Assembly: GCA_031552195.1 (NCBI GenBank)
Contig: JAVBMT010000032.1
Location: forward strand, 1 to 24,889
Direction of reading: 5' to 3'
DNA length: 24,889 bases
From: JAVBMP01 sp031552195
Lineage (GTDB): Bacteria > Desulfobacterota > Desulfovibrionia > Desulfovibrionales > Desulfovibrionaceae
Positions 13,975-21,663 of the stretch are shown piece by piece. Within the stretch, counting starts at the first letter, position 1. Every line of letters begins with the position of its first letter. The notes under the pieces are model-generated. The model saw only the letters and a list, made by a program, of their open reading frames with translations. It searched no databases and had not been told where the DNA came from. The position numbers and the translations under genes are program-made.

Positions 13975-15579
13975 TCAGTCCTTGTTGCGCAACATCCACC
14001 ATTGCTGGGCTATGGAGAGCACGTTGTTGGTGAGCCAGTAGACGACCAGGCCGGAGGGAAATGTGATGAACATGGCGGTGAAAACCACCGGCATGAGCAT
14101 CAGTATTTTGGCCTGTGTGGGGTCGCCTGGGTTGGGGGTCATTTTTTGCATGAGAAGCATGGTTGCGCCCATTATCAGCGGGGTGATGAAGTACGGGTCC
14201 ATCACGGAAAGGTCGGCCAGCCAGATTTTGTCGGTAAAAGGCAGGTAAGTGATGAAGGAAGACTGGCGCAGTTCAATGGCGTTCAAAAGCCCCTGATAAA
14301 GGCCGACAAAGACCGGAAGCTGCACGAGAATGGGCAGGCAGCCGCTCATCGGGTTGACTTTGTAAGTCTTGTACAGTTGCATCATCTGCTTGTTCAGTTC
14401 GGTTTTGTCATCTTTGTATTTATCGCGCAGCTTGGCCATGAGGGGTTGAAGTTTCTTCATCTGGTTCATGGATTTGTAGCTTTTTTGCGACAGGGGCCAG
14501 AGAATGGCCTTGATGACTATGGTGAGCAGGATTATGGCCACGCCATAGTTCCCGACAAACTGGTAAAAGACCTTGAGCAGGAAAATGAGCGGGCGGGCCA
14601 CAATTGTGAACATGCCGTAGTCCAGCGCCTTGAACAGGTCTTTCGGGCCCTTTTCAAGGTCTGAGGTTTTTTTCGGGCCGAAGTAATAGGTTGCGTTCAG
14701 GGGGGAAGGCGCGCCAGGTTCGACGGCAATGCCGGATTTTTCCATGACCAGCGAGAAGACGTTGTCCCTGAGCAGGCCTTTCAGGCTGAAGTCGTTGCTT
14801 TCCGGGCAAATCGCGGCAATGAAGTAGTTGCTCATGATCGCGCCCCAGCCCAGGTCGCCGGAAGCGGAAATGCCTTCCTTAAGGTCGGACTCGCTCTCCG
14901 TTTCCTTGAAGCTTCCGCCCAGCAGCTCGGCTATGCGGGTGATGTTGCGGTCTTCATCCGCATTGCGGAGGCTGGTGGCGTTCACTTTAAGGCCAAGGCT
15001 CACGGAACGTTGAACCGGAGAGGCTATTTCCAGCTTTTCTTCAACCGTGTAAGTGTCCGCGTTGAATATGAAGAGGCGGGAAATTCGCATGTTCTCAATT
15101 TCCCCGGTCAGGCGGACGCTGCCTTTGGTTCCTGGGGCCAGCGTCAGGTCGCCGCCTTCCTCAAGTTGCCAGTTTCCAGCCGTCCAGGAGGAAATGCCGT
15201 TCAGCAAAAGGCCCATAGGCGCGCTTTTGGCGGCCTCCGGGCTTATTATGTTCACCAGTGCGGCGGACGGGTCGATCGAGGTTTTGTAATGCTTCAGTTC
15301 GAACGAGCGCAGAAAGCCGCCGCCGGTGTAAAGCACGGCCTTGTACAGCGGGGTTTCTATAACCAGGTCTTTTCCTTGAGCCGGAGCCGAGACCGGCTGG
15401 GCGGCCGGAACGTTCGCGGCCGGGGCGGGCGCGGCGGGCTGCGTCGCCTGCCCTGAATTTTCGGTGGCGGATATTTCCGGCTTCGGCGGTGTAAGGCCGA
15501 GTTCTTCGCTCAGAAAACTCCAGCCCAGAATGACGATCATGGAAAGGGCCATGGCAAGAATAAGATTTCTGTTTTCCAT
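13975..15579 (-). CDS. yidC: Membrane protein insertase YidC
   Basis: Inner-membrane insertase/chaperone acting alone or with Sec. An N-terminal membrane anchor (6-24) is followed by a Pro/Ala/Gln-rich linker (31-68), a large periplasmic beta-domain (about 72-300), and the conserved 60KD_IMP core: transmembrane segments near 325-360, 412-434, 462-480 and 491-520. The cytoplasmic hairpin 'KMKKLQP'-type region reads 'SMNQMKKLQPLMAKLRDKYK' (370-389), and Lys358 in 'IVIKAILWPL' is in the place of the conserved basic residue in the hydrophilic groove, where other YidC proteins have Arg or Lys. The C-terminus ends 'WWMLRNKD'. 534 aa is normal for Gram-negative YidC. AGGA lies about 11 bases before the ATG. 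Confidence 0.97.
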   Translation of the reverse strand: MENRNLILAMALSMIVILGWSFLSEELGLTPPKPEISATENSGQATQPAAPAPAANVPAAQPVSAPAQGKDLVIETPLYKAVLYTGGGFLRSFELKHYKTSIDPSAALVNIISPEAAKSAPMGLLLNGISSWTAGNWQLEEGGDLTLAPGTKGSVRLTGEIENMRISRLFIFNADTYTVEEKLEIASPVQRSVSLGLKVNATSLRNADEDRNITRIAELLGGSFKETESESDLKEGISASGDLGWGAIMSNYFIAAICPESNDFSLKGLLRDNVFSLVMEKSGIAVEPGAPSPLNATYYFGPKKTSDLEKGPKDLFKALDYGMFTIVARPLIFLLKVFYQFVGNYGVAIILLTIVIKAILWPLSQKSYKSMNQMKKLQPLMAKLRDKYKDDKTELNKQMMQLYKTYKVNPMSGCLPILVQLPVFVGLYQGLLNAIELRQSSFITYLPFTDKIWLADLSVMDPYFITPLIMGATMLLMQKMTPNPGDPTQAKILMLMPVVFTAMFITFPSGLVVYWLTNNVLSIAQQWWMLRNKD

Positions 15580-15626
15580 ATTACAGCAGTCCTAAAAAAT
15601 GGATACGTAAAAGGTATGCCGGGTTG

Positions 15627-15869
15627 TTACCGGGGCGCTTTTGCCGCGGGCGGGGGAACAGGGTCATAGCCGGAACCGCCCCATGGGTGGCAGCGCAAAA
15701 TGCGGCGCAGGGCGTAATATAAGCCTTTGAAGACGCCGTGAACGGCAATGGCTTCCGCCGCGTAAGCCGAACAGGTTGGTAGGTAACGGCAGGAGGGGCC
15801 AAGGTAAGGCGACAGGCAAAGCTGGTAAGCCCTGATGGGCAAAATGGCCAGCTTGCGCATGAACGTCAT
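15627..15869 (-). CDS. yidD: Membrane protein insertion efficiency factor YidD
   Basis: Small inner-membrane-associated protein that aids YidC-dependent insertion. The family signatures 'SPYLGPSCRYLPTCSAYAAEAI' (split here as SPYLGPSCR and YLPTCSAYA, residues 20-38), 'GVFKGLYYALRRILRCHPW' and 'GYDPVP' are intact, including the three conserved cysteines. The N-terminus is an amphipathic helix (MRKLAILPIRAYQLCL). The start at 15869 overlaps the rnpA stop by four bases (ATGA), indicating coupled translation; a second ATG three codons in is also possible. Length 80 aa is typical. Confidence 0.96.
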   Translation of the reverse strand: MTFMRKLAILPIRAYQLCLSPYLGPSCRYLPTCSAYAAEAIAVHGVFKGLYYALRRILRCHPWGGSGYDPVPPPAAKAPR

Positions 15870-16321
15870 GTGGGCGCTCCTTTCCTGGGCGTTTTCGCCA
15901 GTGACTTGAACACAGGCAACAGTTCCGTTTTCAGGCTGTCGTAGGTAAGCTTCGCCGGATCAAGATTCTTTTTGGGAACAAGCACGATATCCATGCCTTG
16001 CGGCAGCAACGCCTGGTTTTGCCTGAAAACTTCGCGCGCCAGGCGCTTCACCCGGTTTCGCGTGACGGCCGTGCCGGTTTTTTTGCTGACGGCAAGGCCC
16101 AAACGCCAGGTTGCCGGTTCAGGGGCGGCGTTCCGGCCATCTTCCCGCGGGCTTTGGAGTACGAACAGGATAAAATTTGCGGAAAAAAAGCGTTTGCCGG
16201 CGTTATAGCAACGCGCAAAGTGCCGCCCGGCCAAAATGCGATTTTGCCGCAAAAAACACAGAGGCGCTGCCGAAAAGTTGTCCGAATTCTCCGGTTGGCA
16301 GACGCCTGCTGCGTTGTTCAC
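15866..16321 (-). CDS. rnpA: Ribonuclease P protein component RnpA
   Basis: Protein subunit of RNase P, which matures tRNA 5' ends. The central 'RLGLAVSKKTG' (73-83) and the RNR-motif 'RNRVKRLARE' (88-97) are diagnostic, as is 'DIVLVPKKN' (111-119). The family usually begins near 'R(L)....(F)...Y..GKRF', here residues 26-45 (NRILAGRHFARCYNAGKRF), so the frame adds about 20 residues in front. The chosen GTG at 16321 has AAGG 7 bases upstream and is the first start after the rpmH stop, but an alternative TTG/CTG start near residue 21-24 would give a more ordinary length. The GTG's ribosome site is buried in a hairpin formed with the rpmH stop codon. Confidence 0.92.
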   Translation of the reverse strand: MNNAAGVCQPENSDNFSAAPLCFLRQNRILAGRHFARCYNAGKRFFSANFILFVLQSPREDGRNAAPEPATWRLGLAVSKKTGTAVTRNRVKRLAREVFRQNQALLPQGMDIVLVPKKNLDPAKLTYDSLKTELLPVFKSLAKTPRKGAPT

Positions 16322-16324
16322 GAT

Positions 16325-16339
16325 TAAGCCTTGGGCTTA
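16325..16339 (-). promoter_or_regulatory. Hairpin joining the rpmH stop codon and the rnpA ribosome binding site
   Basis: On the - strand, TAAGCC-CAA-GGCTTA is a perfect 6-3-6 hairpin. The first three bases are the rpmH stop codon, and the loop and second arm contain the AAGG (16332-16329) that serves the rnpA GTG. Ribosomes finishing rpmH would melt it, giving coupled but damped rnpA translation. This is inference from base pairing only. Confidence 0.5.
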
Positions 16340-16471
16340 GGCGGACAGCTTTTTGCGGCCCTTGGCCCTTCTGCGGCTCAGGATTTCACGGCCGGCGGGG
16401 GTGGCCATGCGGGCTCTGAAACCATGGGTGCGCTTGCGCTTGATGCGGCTCGGCTGATATGTTCTTTGCAT
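16337..16471 (-). CDS. rpmH: 50S ribosomal protein L34
   Basis: A 44-residue, very basic protein reading MQRTYQPSRIKRKR, then THGFRARMATPAGREILSRR, then RAKGRKKLSA; this is a textbook L34 sequence and length. AAGGAG lies 8 bases before the ATG at 16471. It is the first gene of the conserved rpmH-rnpA-yidD-yidC-jag-mnmE block, and the promoter at 16637-16666 is the likely driver. dnaA, often found upstream of rpmH in other phyla, is absent; alaS is there instead. Confidence 0.98.
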   Translation of the reverse strand: MQRTYQPSRIKRKRTHGFRARMATPAGREILSRRRAKGRKKLSA

Positions 16472-16594
16472 TGCAAGTCTCCTTAATAGGGCATTTTTAC
16501 TTTCAAGGCGCTAGGCCTGTATTTTGCAACTGAAGTGAGTTTTCGGCGTTTTTCCGGCAGCCGGGCGATCGCGCCTTGCTGGCGGAACAATTCA

Positions 16595-16631
16595 TTCGTG
16601 TTATAAATAAACTCGCTTCGAAAAACACGAA
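16595..16631 (-). promoter_or_regulatory. 5'-end hairpin of the predicted rpmH leader
   Basis: TTCGTGTT (- strand 16631-16624) and AACACGAA (16602-16595) form a perfect 8-bp stem around a 21-base loop. If transcription starts near 16630, as the promoter predicts, the mRNA would begin with this stem. A 5'-terminal stem of this type usually protects transcripts from decay. The rest of the roughly 155-base leader up to rpmH shows no other clear element. Confidence 0.4.
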
Positions 16632-16636
16632 CCCGC

Positions 16637-16666
16637 ATTCTTACTTTGTAAACCGGCAAAGGTCAA
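16637..16666 (-). promoter_or_regulatory. Predicted sigma70-type promoter of the rpmH operon
   Basis: On the - strand TTGACC (16666-16661) matches the -35 consensus at five of six positions, followed after 18 bases by AAGAAT (16642-16637), four of six. It sits in the only sizeable gap (16472-16720) between alaS and rpmH and points at rpmH. The predicted start near 16630 gives a leader of roughly 155 bases. Confidence 0.5.
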
Positions 16667-16720
16667 GCAATTATATCTTGGGCGTCCGTCGGGCGTTTTA
16701 CCGGCAGGTTGCGCCCTGGC

Positions 16721-19378
16721 TTAGCGCAACAGCTTTTTCAGTTCGGCGAAAGCCGCGTCTATGCCTCCGGCGTCCGTTCCGCCCGCCTGGGCCAGGTCGG
16801 GACGCCCGCCGCCGGAACCGCCTATCTTCGCCGCCGTTTCCTTGATCAGGGCCGGGGCTGTGAAGCGTTCGTTAAGGCTTTTCGGCACGGCAACGATCAT
16901 GTGCACCTTGTCTTCCTCTTCAGCGGTAAGGCAAAGCACCGCCGAAGGCAGTTTGGAGCGCAGGTCGTCCACCACGTCGCGCAGGGCCTTGATGCTTCCC
17001 GCCCCGGAGCGGGCCGCCAGCACTTGTATGCCGTTCACGTTTTCAACGCCCTGGGTGAGATTGCGGTTCTGGTCTGAAACGGACTGTGATCCCGCTTTTT
17101 CCAGGCTTTTGCGCAAGGAACGGTTTTCCGCGAGAAGTGACTGCACCTTTTCCGCGCTTTCTTCCGGCCTGGTTTTCAGCTGGGCGGAAATGGCCCCGAG
17201 ATTGTCGCGCTGGCTCTGAAAAAGCCTGAAGGCGTTCCAGCCGGTTACGGCTTCTATGCGCCTGGTTCCGGCCGCTATGCCGGACTCTCCGAGAATGGCG
17301 AACAAACCGGCCTGCCCGGTGCGTTCAAGGTGCGTGCCTCCGCACAGTTCGACCGATTCACCGGGAATGCTGACCACGCGCACCCGGTCGCCGTATTTTT
17401 CATTGAACAGGGCCATGGCCCCTTCGGCTATGGCGTCGTCGTAAGAGCATTCCTTAACTTCCAGCGGAAGGTCGGCCATTATGGCGGCGTTCACGCGCTG
17501 TTCCACTTCAGCCAGTTCCTCTTTGCTCATAGCCGCGATGTGGGTGAAGTCGAAACGCAGGCGGTCGGAGGATACCAGCGAACCGGCCTGGTGGACGTGA
17601 GCGCCCAGAACCTCGCGCAAGGCGGCTTGCAGCAGATGGGTGCAGCTGTGGTTTCTGGCCGCCGAACGGCGCTGTTCTTCGTCAACCCGCAGGGTTATTT
17701 CAGCGTCGAGCAGCATGGCGCCGCGCGTTACTTCAATCTGGTGGATAATAAGCTCAGGGGCCGGTTTAAGGGTGTCGACGACTTTTGCCTCGGCCCCGTG
17801 GGTTCCGTGGGCCTCAATCAGGCCCGTATCGCCGCTCTGCCCGCCGGAAGCTCCGTAGAAAGGCGTGCGGCGGCTGGCCAGCCAGCCTTTCGCGCCTTGC
17901 GGGAGCTTGTCGACCTGTTCGCCGGTTTCATCCAGCAGCGCGATAACCCGCCCTTCGGAGCTGGTGGTTGCATAGCCGCAGAACTCTGAACGCAAGCCCT
18001 CTTCAAGCAAAGAGGCGAAGCGGGAAGCCAGGCCGGATTCGCCCGAGCCTTTCCAGGCCGCCTTGGCCCTGGTTTTCTGCTCCTGCATATGAGCCTTGAA
18101 GCCTTCCTCGTCCACCTTGAAACCCTGTTTTTCGGTAATGTCGTTTACGATATCCAGCGGGAAGCCGTAGGTATCGTAAAGTTTGAAGACGACGTCGCCG
18201 GGCAGGGTGTCTTTTCCGGCCGCGCGCAGGGCGGCGGTTTCTTCTTCCAGCAGGGCCAGACCCTTTTCCAGGGTTTTTTCAAAACGTTCTTCTTCTTCAA
18301 GCACCATGCGGCGCATGAAGGCGCTGTTCTGCGCAAGCTCGGGGAAGCCTTCGCCCATTTCCTCAACCACTTTTTGCGTGGTGAGGTGCAGGAAGGTTTT
18401 GGGCATGCCGATCAGGCGGCCGAAGCGGTAAGCCCGGCGCAGCAGGCGGCGCAGCACGTAGCCGCGCCCTTCGTTTGAAGGCATGATGCCGTCGGCTATC
18501 ATGAAGGCGATGGCCCTGCTGTGGTCGGCGATGACGCGCAAGGCGGTATCCACGTCGTTCGTGTCCGGGGCGCTTTTGCTGTATTTCACCCCGGCCAGCC
18601 CGCCGGCGTAATGGATGAGGTTCTGGAAAAGGTCAGTGTCGTAGTTGGAGTAAACGCCCTGGCAGACCGCGCTTACGCGCTCCAGGCCCATGCCGGTGTC
18701 TATGCTGGGGCGGGGCAGCGGCTCGCGTTTGCCCGGTTCGATCTGGTTGAACTGCATGAACACCAGGTTCCATATTTCCAGAAAACGGTCGCAATCGCAT
18801 TTGCCTATGCCGCAATTTGGGCCACAAGTCATATGTTCGCCCTGGTCGATGAGAATTTCCGAGCAGGGGCCGCAGGGGCCGCTGTCGCCCATGGCCCAGA
18901 AGTTGTCTTTTTCGCCCATGCGGAAAATACGTTCTTTGGGAATGGAGGTATGTTTGAGCCAGAGCTGTTCGGCTTCGTCGTCGTCACGGAAAACCGTGGC
19001 GTAAAGCTTGTCTTCAGGCAGGCCCAGCTCTTTGGTTATGAATTCCCAGGCGAACTTGATGGCGTCTTCCTTGAAATAGTCGCCAAAGGAAAAGTTGCCC
19101 AGCATTTCGAAAAAAGTGTGATGGCGAGCGGTGCGGCCCACGTTTTCCAGGTCGTTGTGCTTGCCGCCCACGCGCAGACATTTCTGGGCGGTCGTGGCCC
19201 TGCTGTAAGATCGTTTTTCCAGGCCCTGAAAGATGTTTTTGAACTGCACCATGCCGGAGTTCGTGAACAGCAAGGAAGGATCGTCGCGCGGAACCAGGGA
19301 AGAAGAGCGCACAACTTCATGGCCTCTGGCCTTGAAGTATTCCAGAAAACGTTTGCGTATTTCTTGTGTGGTCAGCAT
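16721..19378 (-). CDS. alaS: Alanyl-tRNA synthetase
   Basis: Class II synthetase charging tRNA-Ala, with proofreading. In order: catalytic core with motif 1 near residues 30-60 and 'RTARHHTFFEMLGNFSFGDYF' (82-102), tRNA-recognition helical domain (about 250-460), editing domain with zinc ligands HSCTH (577-581) and CGGTH (Cys679, His683), and C-terminal DHHA1 domain ending in GGSGGGRPDLAQAGG (853-867). A Cys-rich insertion 'CGPNCGIGKCDCDRF' (185-199) follows motif 2 and may bind an extra zinc. 885 aa is normal. The ATG at 19378 has AAGGA 7 bases upstream. It follows recA by 91 bases with no recX between them. Confidence 0.97.
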   Translation of the reverse strand: MLTTQEIRKRFLEYFKARGHEVVRSSSLVPRDDPSLLFTNSGMVQFKNIFQGLEKRSYSRATTAQKCLRVGGKHNDLENVGRTARHHTFFEMLGNFSFGDYFKEDAIKFAWEFITKELGLPEDKLYATVFRDDDEAEQLWLKHTSIPKERIFRMGEKDNFWAMGDSGPCGPCSEILIDQGEHMTCGPNCGIGKCDCDRFLEIWNLVFMQFNQIEPGKREPLPRPSIDTGMGLERVSAVCQGVYSNYDTDLFQNLIHYAGGLAGVKYSKSAPDTNDVDTALRVIADHSRAIAFMIADGIMPSNEGRGYVLRRLLRRAYRFGRLIGMPKTFLHLTTQKVVEEMGEGFPELAQNSAFMRRMVLEEEERFEKTLEKGLALLEEETAALRAAGKDTLPGDVVFKLYDTYGFPLDIVNDITEKQGFKVDEEGFKAHMQEQKTRAKAAWKGSGESGLASRFASLLEEGLRSEFCGYATTSSEGRVIALLDETGEQVDKLPQGAKGWLASRRTPFYGASGGQSGDTGLIEAHGTHGAEAKVVDTLKPAPELIIHQIEVTRGAMLLDAEITLRVDEEQRRSAARNHSCTHLLQAALREVLGAHVHQAGSLVSSDRLRFDFTHIAAMSKEELAEVEQRVNAAIMADLPLEVKECSYDDAIAEGAMALFNEKYGDRVRVVSIPGESVELCGGTHLERTGQAGLFAILGESGIAAGTRRIEAVTGWNAFRLFQSQRDNLGAISAQLKTRPEESAEKVQSLLAENRSLRKSLEKAGSQSVSDQNRNLTQGVENVNGIQVLAARSGAGSIKALRDVVDDLRSKLPSAVLCLTAEEEDKVHMIVAVPKSLNERFTAPALIKETAAKIGGSGGGRPDLAQAGGTDAGGIDAAFAELKKLLR

Positions 19379-19469
19379 ATTTTCGTCCTTGCTGTCTGGT
19401 TGTTGTTTAGAACCAAGTAAAATTTTTTATCCGCGGCCCGTCGCCAGAGCTTTTTCAACGTGAAAATAT

Positions 19470-20540
19470 CTAGTCCGCGTCGTCGGCGTCACTGCCGTTT
19501 TGCCCGCCGGAAGGCATCAGGCGCGGGGTTACGCCCAGGTGGGCGACAAGTTCTTCTTCAATCTTGTTGCGCAGTTCGATATTTTCATCCAGAAAGGCCC
19601 TGACGTTTTCTTTGCCCTGGCCCAGGCGTTCGCCTTTGTAGGCGAACCATGCGCCGCTTTTGTCTATTATGCCGGCTTCGGATCCCATTTCCACAATTTC
19701 GCCGGTGCGCGAAAGCCCCTGGCCGTATATTATGTCGAACAGGACTTCGCGGAAGGGCGGGGCGACCTTGTTTTTCACCACCTTGACCTTGGTGCGGTTG
19801 CCTATGGCTTCTTCCTTGTCTTTAATGGTCTGTATCTTGCGGATGTCAAGGCGAACCGAGGCGTAGAACTTCAGGGCCTGGCCGCCCGTAGTGGTTTCCG
19901 GGCTGCCGTAGCCGGTAACGCCTATTTTCATGCGCAGCTGGTTGATGAAAATAACGGCCGCGCGCGATTTATGGATGGTTCCGGTAAGTTTGCGCAAAGC
20001 GTGCGACATCAGGCGGGCCTGGCCGCCGACCTGCATTTCGCCCATGCTTCCGTCGAGTTCGGCCTGGGGAATAAGGGCGGCCACGGAGTCTATCACCACA
20101 AGGTCGACCGCGCCGGAGCGCACCAGCATGTCGGCTATTTCAAGGGCCTGCTCGCCGAAGTCCGGCTGCGAAATGAGCAATTCGTCCGTTTTCACGCCCA
20201 GGCGTTTGGCGTATTCGATATCCAGGGCGTGCTCGGCGTCTATGAAGGCGCAGGTTCCGCCAAGTTTCTGGGCTTCGGCCACAATGTGCAGGGTGAGGGT
20301 GGTTTTGCCTGAAGATTCAGGGCCGTATATTTCCGTTACCCGGCCGCGTGGTATTCCGCCCACGCCCAGGGCTATATCCAGCCCGATGGAACCGGTGGGA
20401 ATGACCGGAATGCTGACATGGGCATTGTCAGAAAGCTTCATGATGGCGCCTTGCCCGTATTTGCGCTCAATGGTGCTTAAGGCCGTGCTAAGGGCTTCAA
20501 GGCGGGCTTCTTCAGCCGACAATGCTGGTTTTTTGGCCAT
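19470..20540 (-). CDS. recA: Recombinase RecA
   Basis: DNA strand-exchange ATPase of homologous recombination and SOS coprotease. Walker A GPESSGKT (73-80), Walker B LVVIDSV (147-153), the 'IFINQLRMKIGVTGYGSPETTTGGQALKFYASVR' stretch containing loop L2 (197-230), and the acidic C-terminal tail (SDADDAD) are all in place. The start is set at the ATG at 20540 (MAKKPALS), which has GGAG 9 bases upstream and gives the normal length of 356 aa; an upstream TTG at 20582 would add 14 residues with no family support. A 12-bp palindrome 45 bases upstream is a candidate operator. Confidence 0.98.
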   Translation of the reverse strand: MAKKPALSAEEARLEALSTALSTIERKYGQGAIMKLSDNAHVSIPVIPTGSIGLDIALGVGGIPRGRVTEIYGPESSGKTTLTLHIVAEAQKLGGTCAFIDAEHALDIEYAKRLGVKTDELLISQPDFGEQALEIADMLVRSGAVDLVVIDSVAALIPQAELDGSMGEMQVGGQARLMSHALRKLTGTIHKSRAAVIFINQLRMKIGVTGYGSPETTTGGQALKFYASVRLDIRKIQTIKDKEEAIGNRTKVKVVKNKVAPPFREVLFDIIYGQGLSRTGEIVEMGSEAGIIDKSGAWFAYKGERLGQGKENVRAFLDENIELRNKIEEELVAHLGVTPRLMPSGGQNGSDADDAD

Positions 20541-20584
20541 GAAAGGAAACTCCGGAAAAGGTGAAAGATGTAATGAAAACAAGA

Positions 20585-20596
20585 CATGCGGGCATG
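20585..20596. promoter_or_regulatory. 12-bp palindrome in the recA leader, candidate operator
   Basis: CATGC-GG-GCATG (perfect 5-2-5) lies 45 bases before the recA start, where an SOS-type operator could act. I cannot match it with confidence to a LexA site of this group. The surrounding 189-base gap also holds a weak TTGCGC / TATTGA promoter pair spaced 17 bases apart. Confidence 0.35.
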
Positions 20597-20729
20597 CCTT
20601 GCGGAAGTAAATTCAATATCAAAAGCTTGAAGACTGCGCAATCGCCGGGCCGCGTATTTTTCCGGCGGCGGCGTGAACGCGTGAATTTTCAAACTCGGAA
20701 CGCCTTGTGATGCAAGCGGAGAAACTTGG

Positions 20730-21566
20730 CTATTCCTGATCTTCCGGCGCGGTTATTTCCGTCATGAGTATGCTGTGAATCTGTTTGGCGTCGGCCTCAA
20801 GCACCTTGAAGCTGCGGTTTTCCATGACGAATTCTTCCCCGGGGGCGGGCACGCGGCCCAGAATATGCGAAATATGGCCGCCGATTGTGTCTACTTCGTC
20901 CGATTCCAGCTTCAGCCCGAGGGCGGCGTTCATGTCATCCAGGTAGGCCCGGCCGCTGAGAACGACGCTGCCGTCAGGCTGAAGGCGTATTTCATCTTCC
21001 TTGGGGGCGTCGTGCTCGTCTTCTATGTCGCCAACAATCTGTTCAAGTACGTCTTCAATAGTGACTATGCCGCTGGTTCCGCCGTATTCGTCAAGAATGA
21101 CCGCGAGGTGGGTTTTTTTGGCCTTGAATTCCTGCAGCAGCTCCAGGGCGTTTTTGGTTTCCGGCACAAAAAAAGGCGCGCGCATTACCCCGGCCACGGA
21201 TTTGTCTATGTGTTCACGGTGCATAAGCTCGCGCAGCAGGTCTTTGGCGTAGACCACGCCGACTATGTTGTCGCGGTTTTCCTTGTAGATGGGAATGCGT
21301 GAATGGCCGGAAGCCACGACAAGTTCAACCGCCTTGGCGATGCTCGTGTCAGCGTCTACGCCGTCTATGTCCGTGCGCGGGGTCATGATGTCTTGCACCT
21401 GAACGTCGTCCATCTGCAAGACGCGCAACAGCATGGAGCGTTCTTCCGCCTGTATTTCGCCGTCGGCGGTGGCGTCTATGATGGCTTGTTTGACCGGGTC
21501 GACAGTTTTGCTGAAGAGGCGGGAAAGTTTTTGCCACAAGCCGCTACTATCTGAATCACCGTCCAA
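20730..21566 (-). CDS. CorC/HlyC-type CBS-domain protein
   Basis: Soluble protein of the CorC/TlyC family. An N-terminal helical stretch with 'EIQAEERSMLLRVLQMDDVQVQDIMTPRTDI' leads into two CBS domains (about 58-180: 'SRIPIYKENRDNIVGVVYAKDLL' and 'THLAVILDEYGGTSGIVTIEDVLEQIVGDI'), then a CorC_HlyC transporter-associated domain (about 190-272: 'GSVVLSGRAYLDDMNAALGL', 'TIGGHISHILGRVPAPGEE'). The DUF21 membrane domain is missing, as in E. coli CorC, so it acts in the cytosol or on a membrane partner; Mg2+/Co2+ efflux is the family role. The TTG start at 21566 is chosen because AAGGAG lies 6 bases upstream. In many proteobacteria the next gene is lnt; here it is recA. Confidence 0.92.
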   Translation of the reverse strand: MDGDSDSSGLWQKLSRLFSKTVDPVKQAIIDATADGEIQAEERSMLLRVLQMDDVQVQDIMTPRTDIDGVDADTSIAKAVELVVASGHSRIPIYKENRDNIVGVVYAKDLLRELMHREHIDKSVAGVMRAPFFVPETKNALELLQEFKAKKTHLAVILDEYGGTSGIVTIEDVLEQIVGDIEDEHDAPKEDEIRLQPDGSVVLSGRAYLDDMNAALGLKLESDEVDTIGGHISHILGRVPAPGEEFVMENRSFKVLEADAKQIHSILMTEITAPEDQE

Positions 21567-21635
21567 AACCAGCTCCTTGGTTAAAGGTTGGGCCCGGCAA
21601 ACCTCGCGCTTGCAACGAACAGGCCTTTGGCGCGT

Positions 21636-21652
21636 TTGGCCGCCATGGCCAA
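21636..21652. repeat. Hairpin between the membrane PilZ gene and corC
   Basis: TTGGCC-GCCAT-GGCCAA is a perfect 6-5-6 inverted repeat, 11 bases past the stop of the PilZ gene. There is no T-run, so it is a weak terminator at best. It could also mark partial separation of the PilZ gene from corC. Confidence 0.35.
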
Positions 21653-21663
21653 GCGGATGAAAT

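Noticed and set aside
13170..14033. 287-codon Phe/Gly-rich frame on the + strand opposite jag
   Set aside because: Shadow of jag; the aromatic richness results from the Lys/Glu-rich linker read on the other strand.
16472..16720. Possible replication origin near rpmH
   Set aside because: No cluster of DnaA boxes and no dnaA or dnaN nearby; the gap is explained by the rpmH promoter and leader.
18521..19420. 299-codon frame on the + strand opposite alaS
   Set aside because: Shadow of alaS; the synthetase on the - strand is unambiguous.
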